Source: UBA3537 sp964219345 | GTDB lineage: Bacteria; Bacteroidota; Bacteroidia; Flavobacteriales; Flavobacteriaceae | DNA length: 64,000 nt | Direction of reading: 5' to 3' | Assembly (NCBI GenBank): GCA_964219345.1 | Contig: CAXPPN010000021.1 | Span: forward strand, 1 to 64,000 | Shown here: positions 36,120 through 44,950 of the stretch, piece by piece | Position numbering within the stretch: the stretch's first letter is position 1 | Layout: every line of letters starts with the position of its first letter | The notes under the pieces: model-generated | What the model was told of the DNA's origin: nothing | The model's database searches: none | What the model saw: only the letters and a program-made list of their open reading frames with translations | Program-made: the position numbers and the translations under genes

Positions 36120-37697
36120 TTATTTAGCAATGTTCACTGCTCGTGTTTCACGAATAACAGTAACTTTAACCTGTCCAGGATAAGTCATATCCGTTTGAAT
36201 TTTTTGAGAAATTTCAAACGATAATCTGCTTGCGTTATCATCATCAACTTTTTCACTTTCAACAATAACTCGCAGTTCTCTACCCGCTTGTATGGCATAG
36301 GCTTTTTGAACACCTTTAAAGTTAAAAGCAATTTGTTCCAAATCTTTTAAACGTTGGATATAGGAATCTAAAACTTGACGCCTAGCTCCTGGCCTAGCTC
36401 CAGAAATGGCATCACATACTTGAACAATTGGTGAAAGTAAAAACTTCATTTCAATTTCATCATGATGGGCTCCAATAGCGTTACAAACTTCTGCTTTTTC
36501 GCCATATTTTTCGGCCCATTGCATTCCTAAAATCGCATGTGGAGTTTCCATATCAACCTCAGAATCAGGAACTTTACCAATATCGTGCAATAGTCCAGCA
36601 CGTTTAGCAAGTTTGGGGTTAATCCCTAATTCTGCAGCCATAATACCACAAAGTTTGGCCACTTCTCTGGAGTGTTGCAGTAGATTTTGACCATACGAAG
36701 AACGGTATTTCATTCGCCCTACAGTTTTAATCAACTCAGGGTGTAAACCATGAATACCTAAATCAATAACTGTACGTTTTCCAACCTCAATGATTTCTCT
36801 ATTAATTTGTTTTTCAGTTTTACGAACGATTTCTTCAATTCGTGCAGGGTGAATACGGCCATCGGTAACGAGCTTATGCAATGAAAGTCGAGCAATTTCT
36901 CGGCGTACAGAATCGAAGCATGATAAAATGATGGCTTCTGGCGTGTCATCCACAATAATTTCGACACCAGTAGCGGCTTCAAGCGCTCTAATATTTCGCC
37001 CCTCTCTACCAATGATTCGTCCTTTCATATCATCAGATTCAATATTAAAAACGGAAACACAATTGTCTATAGCCTCTTCTGTTCCAATACGTTGAATGGT
37101 GTTGATAATAATCTTCTTAGCATCTTGTTCTGCAGTCAATTTGGCTTCTTCCATTTTGTCTTGAACATAGGCCATCACATCATTTTTAGCCTCAGATTTT
37201 AAAGATTCCACCAATTGAGATTTGGCTTCATCAGCAGAAAGTCCAGAAATAACTTCCAATTGTTGCACTTGGCTTTTGTGCATTTTATCAAGTTCTTCTT
37301 GTCGTTTTTCTATAACAGATATTCTCTGATCGTAGTCTTTTTTCTTAACTTCAAGTTCGTGATTTAGTTTTTTATTTTTTGAGAGTTCTGTAGAAACTTG
37401 TGATTCTTTATCTCGAGTTCTCTTTTCTGCTTCTGCCATTTTTTTATCTCTTGATAAAATCACTTTTTCATGCTCAGATTTCAGCTCTAAAAAACGTTCT
37501 TTTGCTTGAAAAATTTTATCTTTTTTTAAGTTTTCGCCTTCAGATTTTGCTTTTGAAATAATTTCATTTGCAGTGCGTTTTGCGTTTCTTGTAATCTGTG
37601 AAGCATTATTCTTCTCTCTTATTTTAGAAATTACAAGTCCTAAAATTAGCCCTAATAGAGCAGCTCCAGCACCTATAAATATGATATTTTGATCCAT
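36120..37697 (-). CDS. rny: Ribonuclease Y
   Basis: The 525-residue protein has an N-terminal membrane anchor (about residues 4-22), a long charged coiled coil (about 30-195), a KH domain with GRIIGREGRNIRALE near residue 230 and an HD domain with LLHDIGKV near residue 368. RNase Y is a membrane-bound endoribonuclease that begins mRNA decay. The order coiled-coil gene, zapA, RNA, rny reads leftward and is likely a single transcription unit or closely linked units. Confidence 0.96.
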   Translation of the reverse strand: MDQNIIFIGAGAALLGLILGLVISKIREKNNASQITRNAKRTANEIISKAKSEGENLKKDKIFQAKERFLELKSEHEKVILSRDKKMAEAEKRTRDKESQVSTELSKNKKLNHELEVKKKDYDQRISVIEKRQEELDKMHKSQVQQLEVISGLSADEAKSQLVESLKSEAKNDVMAYVQDKMEEAKLTAEQDAKKIIINTIQRIGTEEAIDNCVSVFNIESDDMKGRIIGREGRNIRALEAATGVEIIVDDTPEAIILSCFDSVRREIARLSLHKLVTDGRIHPARIEEIVRKTEKQINREIIEVGKRTVIDLGIHGLHPELIKTVGRMKYRSSYGQNLLQHSREVAKLCGIMAAELGINPKLAKRAGLLHDIGKVPDSEVDMETPHAILGMQWAEKYGEKAEVCNAIGAHHDEIEMKFLLSPIVQVCDAISGARPGARRQVLDSYIQRLKDLEQIAFNFKGVQKAYAIQAGRELRVIVESEKVDDDNASRLSFEISQKIQTDMTYPGQVKVTVIRETRAVNIAK

Positions 37698-37715
37698 TTG
37701 TTGTGATATTGATTT

Positions 37716-37830
37716 AAAAAAAAGCCTGCAAAGATCCTAGTTTTGTATAAACTCCTTATTAAAAAGATTTAGGGCTGAAAAGCTGATCAAGGATCTGCAA
37801 ACAAGGCAGCATGCTTTTACAACTTAAACG
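37716..37830 (-). ncRNA. Probable structured RNA between zapA and rny (6S-type candidate)
   Basis: The 204-base spacer between zapA and rny contains strong pairing on the minus strand. The segment rc(37791-37807), reading GCC then GATCC, pairs in two blocks with GGATCTTTGCAGGC (rc 37724-37737), which is followed by eight T residues (37723-37716) like a terminator. Further pairings, AAAAGC with GCTTTT and AGTTGTA with TACAAAACT, involve the upstream segment. The position next to zapA recalls ssrS in Proteobacteria, and a 6S RNA class is known for Flavobacteria. I infer a 6S-like RNA of about 100-115 bases; a long zapA terminator with leader is the alternative. The 5' end is not defined. Confidence 0.45.
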
Positions 37831-37901
37831 GACCCCATTTATAGATTTCTCGTTGAGTTTATCAAAAAATTGACCAATACAGGCAGTATGTATTATATAT
37901 T

Positions 37902-38204
37902 TTAAAGAACGTTGGTGTTTAAGTGTTGTTCTAGGCGCTCATCCAACTCCATTAGACGTTGTTCTAGTGTTTCACTTAAACTGTTTTTATCAATTTTTGT
38001 TTGTTCTGTTTCAGCGGCAAATTGTAAGGCACACATGGCCAAAACATCTTGCTTATCCTGAACAGAATAACTTTGTTCAAACTTTTTAACGGTTGCATCT
38101 ATCTTTTGAGCAGCCAATCGCAAACCTTCTTCTTGGTTTGGTGCAATTGTCAAAGGGTAAACCCTATTAGCAATCGATAATTTAATCTTTAATTGCTCAC
38201 TCAT
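37902..38204 (-). CDS. zapA: Cell division protein ZapA
   Basis: The 100-residue protein begins with the ZapA strand-helix module (KLSIANRVYPLTIAPNQEEGLRLAAQKID) and has a helical C-terminus suited to a coiled-coil dimer. ZapA binds FtsZ and bundles its filaments at the division ring. It lies 10 bases downstream of a coiled-coil gene, and probably shares its promoter. Confidence 0.92.
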   Translation of the reverse strand: MSEQLKIKLSIANRVYPLTIAPNQEEGLRLAAQKIDATVKKFEQSYSVQDKQDVLAMCALQFAAETEQTKIDKNSLSETLEQRLMELDERLEQHLNTNVL

Positions 38205-38214
38205 AAGTTATTAT

Positions 38215-38505
38215 TTAGTCTGATAAACTTGCAATGCAATCGTTTATCTCTTTAATCAAAGCATTTATTTTGAGCTTTGAAGCTCTTTTATCTTCGTTAC
38301 TGCCTAGCATCGAACTTGCAATTTTTAAAGAGTCAAACTCTGCTTGATTGTCTTCAAGCTGTTGAAGTTGATCTTTATTTTGAGAATTTAATGTTTCAAT
38401 CTCTTTTTTTAGAGCATCATTTTCTTCTTTCAATTGCCCAAACTGAACTATAATTTTATCTATTTTTTCTTCTATTATTTGGACAATATTTTCGATTTTG
38501 CTCAT
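38215..38505 (-). CDS. Small coiled-coil protein, partner gene of zapA
   Basis: The 96-residue product is nearly one continuous coiled coil (about residues 5-70, with heptads in LKEENDALKKEIETLNSQNK), then a conserved-looking end with KLKINALIKEINDCIASL. It has no signal peptide or membrane segment. Being directly upstream of zapA, it could be a ZapB-like division factor; that is inference from size, coiled coil and position only. A clear promoter precedes it. Confidence 0.8.
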   Translation of the reverse strand: MSKIENIVQIIEEKIDKIIVQFGQLKEENDALKKEIETLNSQNKDQLQQLEDNQAEFDSLKIASSMLGSNEDKRASKLKINALIKEINDCIASLSD

Positions 38506-38530
38506 TTACAAATTCAATACATTTTTACTA

Positions 38531-38561
38531 CAAATTTAACATTCCAAGTCTAAAATTACAA
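38531..38561 (-). promoter_or_regulatory. Bacteroidota-type promoter of the coiled-coil gene and zapA
   Basis: On the minus strand TTG (38561-38559), a 20-base spacer and TAAATTTG (38538-38531) match the consensus, with the start codon 25 bases downstream. Confidence 0.75.
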
Positions 38562-38651
38562 TTTATATGCCGATTTATTTTTAAATAATTTATCCAAACC
38601 AATTCTTTGCTTTTTATTTTCAATTCAATATTTTAGCTAAAGATCTTACTT

Positions 38652-40337
38652 ATGAAAGTTTTTAAAATTTTATGTTTTTTGTGTTCGATTTATCTATCTG
38701 CACAGACCCCATATCCTCAGGACTACTTCCGTTCTCCATTGGATATTCAACTTGTACTTTCTGGAACATTTGCAGAACTTCGATCCAATCATTTCCACTC
38801 TGGATTAGACATCAAAACCAATGGGAAACAAGGTTTAAAAGTTTATGCTGCAGCTCAAGGGTATGTAAGCCGTATTAAAATTTCTAGATATGGCTATGGA
38901 AAAGCGTTGTATATCACACACCCCAATGGCTACACTACAGTCTATGCACATCTTCAAAAATTTTCACCTGAAATTGAAGCCTATATCAAAAAACAACAAT
39001 ATCAAAGAGAACGATTTGAAATTGAGCTTTTTCCAAAACTGAATGCCCTAAAAATAGAATCAGATGCATTAGTTGCTTTCTCTGGGAATACAGGCGGTTC
39101 ATCTGGTCCGCATTTACATTTCGAGATTAGAGATAAACAAGAGCGCCCTATGAATCCCATGCTTTTTGGATTGGATATAAAAGACACAACTGCACCAGAG
39201 TTATATGAATTATATGCCTACCCCATTTCAGAGAATAGCCATATCGATGGGGTTCAAAAAAAGAAAAAAATAAGACTTAGAAAACAACCCGATGGAAGTT
39301 TTGTTGCCGAAGCTATAAAATCTTATGGAGAAATTGGTTTTGGTATTGTAGCCAATGATAGGCAAGATTATGCACCAAATAAAAATGGTGTTTCAAAAAT
39401 TGAAACCTATTTTAACGGTCAAAAATCAATTAATATAGATTTTAAAAGATTTTCATTCAGTGAAACCAAACACATTAACCGTTTTATAGATTATGCCCAC
39501 TATCGTGCAAAAAAAAGAAAAATACAAAAACTATTTATTGAAAAAAACAACCCTTTAAGCCTATTTACTTTTGAAGAATATAAAGGAAAACTTAATATTA
39601 AAGACAGTACAAATTCTTCATATACTATTAAAATTAAAGACTATAAAAACAATATTACATCTGTTCGTGTGCCTATACTTGGAGAATTTCAAAATATAAA
39701 AAAGGTAGATTCAATTCCATTAAATTATACTTTTGTTAATGCATCAGAACAAGCCATATTTGAAGAAAATTCAATTCGAGTAGAAATTCCAGCACATACA
39801 TTATATGATGATACTTATTTAGAAATTGAAATAAAAAATGACACTCTAAAACTGCACCGCCCAAATATTCCATTAAAAAAGTCGGTGACCATAACATTTG
39901 ATGCAAGTCACTTTGAACCTAATGACTTAAATTACCTTTACATTGCTAGTGTTTCTGCATATGGAAAATTGTATTATACCTCTACAAAACGTAAAGGTTC
40001 ATCGCTTTCTGCAAGAACAAAATACTTTGGAACATACACCCTTGCAACTGATAAAGAAGGTCCAAAAATTACACCCTCAAACTTCAAAAATGGAAGCTGG
40101 ATGAGTAATTATCGATATTTAAAAATAAAAATTTCTGATGCAATTTCAGGAATTAAAAACTTTAGAGCAACTGTTAATGGTAAGTGGATTTTAATGGAAT
40201 ACGACTCCAAAACCAAGACCCTTACACATGACTTCAATGACGGGGTTATAACTGATACTAAAAATAATTTAAAGCTTATTGTGACGGATAATGTAGGAAA
40301 TAGTTCTACATTTGAATCTGTATTTTACAGAAAATAA
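38652..40337 (+). CDS. M23 family zinc metallopeptidase (LysM-free, with C-terminal beta domains)
   Basis: A signal peptide (residues 1-18, ending YLSAQ) leads into an M23 domain with HFHSGLDIKT (zinc histidine and aspartate) near residue 47, and the later GPHLHFEIRD near residue 157, as in lysostaphin-type endopeptidases. The remaining 390 residues form beta-rich domains of unclear function. It likely cuts peptidoglycan crosslinks or acts as an envelope factor in the periplasm. It is followed after 12 bases by a TonB-dependent receptor, so the two probably form one operon. Confidence 0.9.
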   Translation: MKVFKILCFLCSIYLSAQTPYPQDYFRSPLDIQLVLSGTFAELRSNHFHSGLDIKTNGKQGLKVYAAAQGYVSRIKISRYGYGKALYITHPNGYTTVYAHLQKFSPEIEAYIKKQQYQRERFEIELFPKLNALKIESDALVAFSGNTGGSSGPHLHFEIRDKQERPMNPMLFGLDIKDTTAPELYELYAYPISENSHIDGVQKKKKIRLRKQPDGSFVAEAIKSYGEIGFGIVANDRQDYAPNKNGVSKIETYFNGQKSINIDFKRFSFSETKHINRFIDYAHYRAKKRKIQKLFIEKNNPLSLFTFEEYKGKLNIKDSTNSSYTIKIKDYKNNITSVRVPILGEFQNIKKVDSIPLNYTFVNASEQAIFEENSIRVEIPAHTLYDDTYLEIEIKNDTLKLHRPNIPLKKSVTITFDASHFEPNDLNYLYIASVSAYGKLYYTSTKRKGSSLSARTKYFGTYTLATDKEGPKITPSNFKNGSWMSNYRYLKIKISDAISGIKNFRATVNGKWILMEYDSKTKTLTHDFNDGVITDTKNNLKLIVTDNVGNSSTFESVFYRK

Positions 40338-40349
40338 ACCTTTTGAGAC

Positions 40350-42815
40350 TTGAAAATCAATTATTTAAATTTTTTATTTGTTTTTTTTCTAACAGGCCAA
40401 CTTCATCTAATGGCACAAACCGCAACGCTACGTGGGGTGCTTTTAGACGAATTGAATAACCCTATTGAAAATGCAACAATTTCTGCTAATTTGAATGGAA
40501 CAATTTCTAATTCTAATGGATTTTATATTTTAGAAATTCCTTCAAATAAAGATATAAACGTTGAGTTTTCTCATATTAATCATAAACCTGTTCGCGTTAT
40601 TTTTAATCTAAGAAATGGACAAGAATTTGAATTTAATCCAGTATTAAAAATAGATATCGAACAAATTGAAACGGTAGTAATTACTGGGACAAAACGTTCT
40701 GTCTTTGAAGGGGTTACAACAATTTCACCAGAAATTATCAGGACTATAAAAGGTGCTCAACCAGGAGTAGAAAACCTATTAAAAACATTGCCAGGAGTCA
40801 ATATTTCAAATGAATTGAGTACACAATATTCTGTTCGCGGTGGCAACTTTGATGAAAATTTAGTTTATGTAAATGGCATAGAAGTTTATAGACCATTTTT
40901 GGTGCGCTCTGGCCAACAAGAAGGACTCAGTTTCGTCAATACAAATATGGTTCAAGATGTGCAATTTTCTGCTGGGGGGTTTCAAGCAAAATATGGTGAT
41001 AAACTTTCCTCAGTATTGGATATAATATACAGAAAACCAACAGAATTTGGACTTCGTACCGATTTTAGTCTTTTGGGTGGAAGTATTACTGCTGAAGGCG
41101 CAAGTAAAAACAATAAATTTTCTGCTCTAGTGGGGTTACGCTACAGAGACAATACGCTACTCGTAGATGCCAAAGAAACGCAAACTAATTATGAGCCTCA
41201 GTTTTTGGATGCACAAACCTATATGAACTATAAGATTAGTCCAAAATTTAATTTAAGTTTTTTGGGTAATATTACTTCCAATACCTATAACTATGCTCCA
41301 AAAACACGACAAACAAACTTTGGAACACTTCAAAATCCTATTGCGCTTTTGGTATTTTATGAGGGTCAAGAACAAGATGCATACAGCACATATTTTGGGG
41401 CGTTGAATGGATCATATCAGGTTAATGAAAATTTAAATTTACAATTAATTGGTTCAAGTTTTCATACCACAGAACAAGAGTATTTTGATATTTTGGCACA
41501 ATACAGATTAGGCGAGGTGAATAGCTATATTGGGGATGAAAATTTAGGAGAAGTCGAATTTTCAGAAGGTATTGGCGGTCAAATCAATCATGCCAGAAAC
41601 GATTTGGATGCTTTGATTACTACTATTGAACATCGAGGAGATTATAAAAAAAATAAAAATCATTTTCAATGGTCAATAAAATATACCAATGAAGATATTC
41701 GAGATCGCGTTGTTGAATGGGAGGTTATAGATTCAGCTGGATTTTCTATCAATCCTCCAAACTTAGATCAATTTGACAATCAGCCCTATACGCCAAACAC
41801 AGGGCCTCTTGCCCCCTACCAGAACATTCGAGCTACAAATAGCACAAAAGTTCAACGTTTGCAAGCTTTTGCACAATGGAGCAAACGCAGTAGTCTTGGC
41901 TCTAGTGAGGTGTTTTATAATTTTGGGGTACGTGCTCATCAATGGAATGTAAACGGTCAAAATATCAACTCAAAACAACAAATGGTATTTAGTCCTCGAG
42001 GTCAATTTAGCATCAAACCTAATGGAAAAAAAGATATGCTCTATAGACTAAGTGGTGGTTTGTATTATCAACCGCCATTTTATAGAGAATTGCGCGATGT
42101 CAATGGAACAGTCAATAGTAATGTTAAAGCACAGCGCTCTATTCATTTGGTGGCAGGACATGAATATAGTTTTAAACTTTGGAAACGCCCTTTTAAGCTC
42201 ATTTCTGAAGCCTATTATAAAAGCCTATCAGACGTTAACCCCTATACCGTTGAAAATGTACGTATTCGATATGCAGCCAATAATAATGCAAAAGCATATG
42301 CCTATGGTTTAGATGTTAGACTTAATGGTGAATTTGTTGCTGGAACAGAATCATGGTTTTCTTTTGGATATTTAAAAACAGAAGAAGCTATTGGTGGAAA
42401 AGAGTTTATTGCTCGCCCCATGGACCAACGTTTAAAATTTGGAGTCCTTTTTCAAGATTATATTCCTCAGCTTCCAAATATGAAAATGTATCTCAATTTG
42501 GTGTATAATACAGGGGTTCCAGGAGGGTCTCCAAGCTATGCTGATGTATATAGCTATCAAAACAGATTACCTGATTATAAACGTGCAGATATTGGCATGT
42601 CTTATGTTCTTGTTGATGCTAAAAATAGAGCAAAAAATGGATGGAAAAAACGATTTAAAGAGTTGTCATTTGGTGTCGAAATTTTCAACATTTTTGATGT
42701 TCAGAATTCAATTACCAATACATGGGTTAGAGATGTATATTCGAAACGTCAGTATTCCATTCCAAATTATTTGACGCCAAGAGTTTTTAATATCAGATTA
42801 AACATGCGCTTTTAG
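40350..42815 (+). CDS. TonB-dependent outer-membrane receptor
   Basis: The 821-residue protein starts with TTG at 40350. It has a signal peptide ending LMAQ, a carboxypeptidase-regulatory-like domain (about 25-100), the plug domain with VETVVITGTKRSVFEG-type start and VENLLKTLPGVNI, then a 22-strand barrel that ends in MRF. Such receptors take up metal chelates, vitamins or polymers using TonB energy. No SusD partner follows, so it is not a SusCD pair. The substrate is unknown. Its stop overlaps the convergent cysteine desulfurase stop (TTAG). Confidence 0.92.
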   Translation: MKINYLNFLFVFFLTGQLHLMAQTATLRGVLLDELNNPIENATISANLNGTISNSNGFYILEIPSNKDINVEFSHINHKPVRVIFNLRNGQEFEFNPVLKIDIEQIETVVITGTKRSVFEGVTTISPEIIRTIKGAQPGVENLLKTLPGVNISNELSTQYSVRGGNFDENLVYVNGIEVYRPFLVRSGQQEGLSFVNTNMVQDVQFSAGGFQAKYGDKLSSVLDIIYRKPTEFGLRTDFSLLGGSITAEGASKNNKFSALVGLRYRDNTLLVDAKETQTNYEPQFLDAQTYMNYKISPKFNLSFLGNITSNTYNYAPKTRQTNFGTLQNPIALLVFYEGQEQDAYSTYFGALNGSYQVNENLNLQLIGSSFHTTEQEYFDILAQYRLGEVNSYIGDENLGEVEFSEGIGGQINHARNDLDALITTIEHRGDYKKNKNHFQWSIKYTNEDIRDRVVEWEVIDSAGFSINPPNLDQFDNQPYTPNTGPLAPYQNIRATNSTKVQRLQAFAQWSKRSSLGSSEVFYNFGVRAHQWNVNGQNINSKQQMVFSPRGQFSIKPNGKKDMLYRLSGGLYYQPPFYRELRDVNGTVNSNVKAQRSIHLVAGHEYSFKLWKRPFKLISEAYYKSLSDVNPYTVENVRIRYAANNNAKAYAYGLDVRLNGEFVAGTESWFSFGYLKTEEAIGGKEFIARPMDQRLKFGVLFQDYIPQLPNMKMYLNLVYNTGVPGGSPSYADVYSYQNRLPDYKRADIGMSYVLVDAKNRAKNGWKKRFKELSFGVEIFNIFDVQNSITNTWVRDVYSKRQYSIPNYLTPRVFNIRLNMRF

Positions 42816-43966
42816 GCAGTTTCCAAAACTAAGTTTTTAAGAACATCAACCACATTATCTAATTCTTCTTTGGTATTGTAAGAACTGAATGAAAAGCGAA
42901 TAGAAGGCTTTTTTAAGTCGTCTTCCGAGAGAATTTCTGTTAGTACATGCGAACCTTTATCGCTGCCGCTTTGACAAGCACTACCCTTAGAACATGCAAT
43001 CCCTTTAAGATCTAATTGAAATAAAAACAAAGGCGCTTTATCTGCAGATACAGGTAAACAAACATTGACCAAAGTATAGGTGCTTTTTTCAAAATCATCG
43101 CAACAACCATTAAATTTCACTCCTGGAACTTCAGACTTTAAACGATTGATAAAATAAGATTTTAACGCACTAATAAATTGTTTTTCAGTCTCTAAATGCG
43201 TGTAAGCTATAGCCAAAGACTCATCCAAACCAACAATGTCATGCAAACTTTCTGTTCCTGCACGGCATCCGCGTTCTTGTGAACCACCAGTAATAATGGG
43301 TTGTAATCCTAATCCACTTCTTACAAAAGCAAACCCAATACCCTTTGGACCATGAAATTTATGTGCACTAGCGGCTAAAAAATCAATTGGAATTTTTTGT
43401 AAATCCAAATGATAATGACCAACAGATTGTACAGTATCGCTATGAAACAATGCATTATATGTTTTACATAATTCTGCAACAAGTTTTAAGTCCAAAATTG
43501 TTCCAATTTCATTGTTGATATGCATCAAAGATACCAGAGTTTTCTCTGATGAATTTTTTAATAATTCTTCTAAGTGCTTTACATCAACTTCTCCTTTTTC
43601 TGTAAGATGAACGTAACTTACTTTTATTTGAGAGGATGATTTTAATGCTTCAATGGTATGCCCTACCGCATGATGTTCAATTTTAGAAGAAATAATATGT
43701 TTTACACCTAAATCACAAACTACAGAACGTAAAACAAGATTGTCGGCTTCAGTTCCACCTGAAGTAAAAACGATTTCTGATGACTTTACATTAAAATGTG
43801 AGGCTATTCGTTTGCGGCATTGTTCTAAAATAGTTTTTGAAGAACGTCCAACACTATGAGTCGAAGATGGATTGCCATAAGTAGATTTTAAGATTTCTGC
43901 CATTTTGTTCGCAACATCTTCTCGAACACATGTTGTAGCAGCATTGTCTAAATAAATGGGGGTCAT
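42812..43966 (-). CDS. Cysteine desulfurase (NifS/IscS family)
   Basis: The start chosen is the ATG at 43964-43966, giving MTPIYLDNAATT, the standard family N-terminus; the frame is open a further 11 codons. The PLP lysine is in SAHKFHGPKGIGF near residue 203 and the sulfur-carrying cysteine in GSACQSGSDKGSHVL near residue 327. It takes sulfur from cysteine for Fe-S clusters or tRNA thiolation. No isc or suf genes lie adjacent. A good promoter is placed upstream. Confidence 0.93.
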   Translation of the reverse strand: MTPIYLDNAATTCVREDVANKMAEILKSTYGNPSSTHSVGRSSKTILEQCRKRIASHFNVKSSEIVFTSGGTEADNLVLRSVVCDLGVKHIISSKIEHHAVGHTIEALKSSSQIKVSYVHLTEKGEVDVKHLEELLKNSSEKTLVSLMHINNEIGTILDLKLVAELCKTYNALFHSDTVQSVGHYHLDLQKIPIDFLAASAHKFHGPKGIGFAFVRSGLGLQPIITGGSQERGCRAGTESLHDIVGLDESLAIAYTHLETEKQFISALKSYFINRLKSEVPGVKFNGCCDDFEKSTYTLVNVCLPVSADKAPLFLFQLDLKGIACSKGSACQSGSDKGSHVLTEILSEDDLKKPSIRFSFSSYNTKEELDNVVDVLKNLVLETA

Positions 43967-43986
43967 TTTTTTTCTTTTAATTTTAA

Positions 43987-44016
43987 CAAAAATAATCAAA
44001 TTAAATAATTGACAAT
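43987..44016 (-). promoter_or_regulatory. Bacteroidota-type promoter of the cysteine desulfurase gene
   Basis: On the minus strand TTG (44016-44014), a 19-base spacer and TATTTTTG (43994-43987) match the consensus. The ATG at 43966 follows 20 bases later. Confidence 0.7.
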
Positions 44017-44068
44017 AACATTAAATTTATTTCTCAATTCTATTACTTTTGTAACAAATAGTTGAATT

Positions 44069-44950
44069 ATGCGCAATTGGTTATGTTTCTTTTCAGTTCT
44101 ACTCCTAACAACAGCTTGTGATGATGGCGATGTTTTGAATATTCAATTAGACTTTGACAAAGAATTATCATTGTGTGAAATTCAAACTGCCAATCAAGGA
44201 TCAGCTATTACTTCTAGTTTTTTGTTTTATGATACAAGAGAAGATCCTTTTGAATCGCTAACATTATTGATCCCAAGAACAACCATTACAGAAGCCATGT
44301 TTAATCCTACAACATCGGGAGATGAACAAACAATTACTATCGACGGTACTATTGTTCAATTTCATTATAGATCTTACAATGGAGACCCCAACGCGTTAAT
44401 CTGTGCTGTGATACCTCCAGCAGGTGTTTCTGTAACAAATAGCTATTCATCAGCTAGTGGAACAGCAAAATTTGTTTCAACATTCCAAGATGATGATAAC
44501 GATGGTGTGCCTACAGCACTAGAATTTGATGGTGATTCGGATGGCGATGGCATACCCAACTACAAAGACAACGATGATGATGGCGACAACGTACCCACCA
44601 TCAACGAAAAACCAGATCCAAACAATGATGGTGATTTATCGGATGCACAAGATAGCGATGGCGACTCTATTCCAGATTATTTAGACACTGATGATGATGG
44701 CGATGGAACGCTAACTAAAAATGAAGATGAAAACGGCAATGGCAACCTCTTTGATGATATTGCAGTAGGGGCTTCTTCTGCTCGGTTTTTAGATGCAATT
44801 TTTGCAGATTCTTATACCGTTCAAACTAACAATGCAAATCAGTTTCAGCGCATTGTTACGATTACCGTTACTCTAAATAACATTGATATTTCTGTTCTTT
44901 CAGCCGATGTTTTGGAACTAGGAACTTATGAAACAACAATTTCGTTTTAG
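44069..44950 (+). CDS. Lipoprotein with thrombospondin type 3-like calcium repeats
   Basis: The signal peptide ends in the lipobox LTTAC with the modified cysteine at residue 17. After a 130-residue beta-rich part come at least five aspartate-rich repeats of the kind DDDNDGVPT, DSDGDGIPN and DDDGDNVPT (about residues 145-235), which bind calcium in thrombospondin type 3 folds. It is expected on the cell surface or in the outer membrane of this phylum; its role is unknown. A -7 element TACTTTTG is at 44044-44051. The stop overlaps the convergent Smr gene by 4 bases. Confidence 0.85.
   Translation: MRNWLCFFSVLLLTTACDDGDVLNIQLDFDKELSLCEIQTANQGSAITSSFLFYDTREDPFESLTLLIPRTTITEAMFNPTTSGDEQTITIDGTIVQFHYRSYNGDPNALICAVIPPAGVSVTNSYSSASGTAKFVSTFQDDDNDGVPTALEFDGDSDGDGIPNYKDNDDDGDNVPTINEKPDPNNDGDLSDAQDSDGDSIPDYLDTDDDGDGTLTKNEDENGNGNLFDDIAVGASSARFLDAIFADSYTVQTNNANQFQRIVTITVTLNNIDISVLSADVLELGTYETTISF

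Noticed and set aside
37862..37901. Hairpin AATACA/TGTATT just after zapA as a terminator
   Set aside because: The stem has only 6 A/T-rich pairs and the T run is 6 bases away, so it is too weak to call separately from the RNA candidate.
44515..44750. Tandem DNA repeat in the calcium-repeat lipoprotein
   Set aside because: The repetition is at the protein level (aspartate and glycine codons) and is not an exact nucleotide repeat or array.
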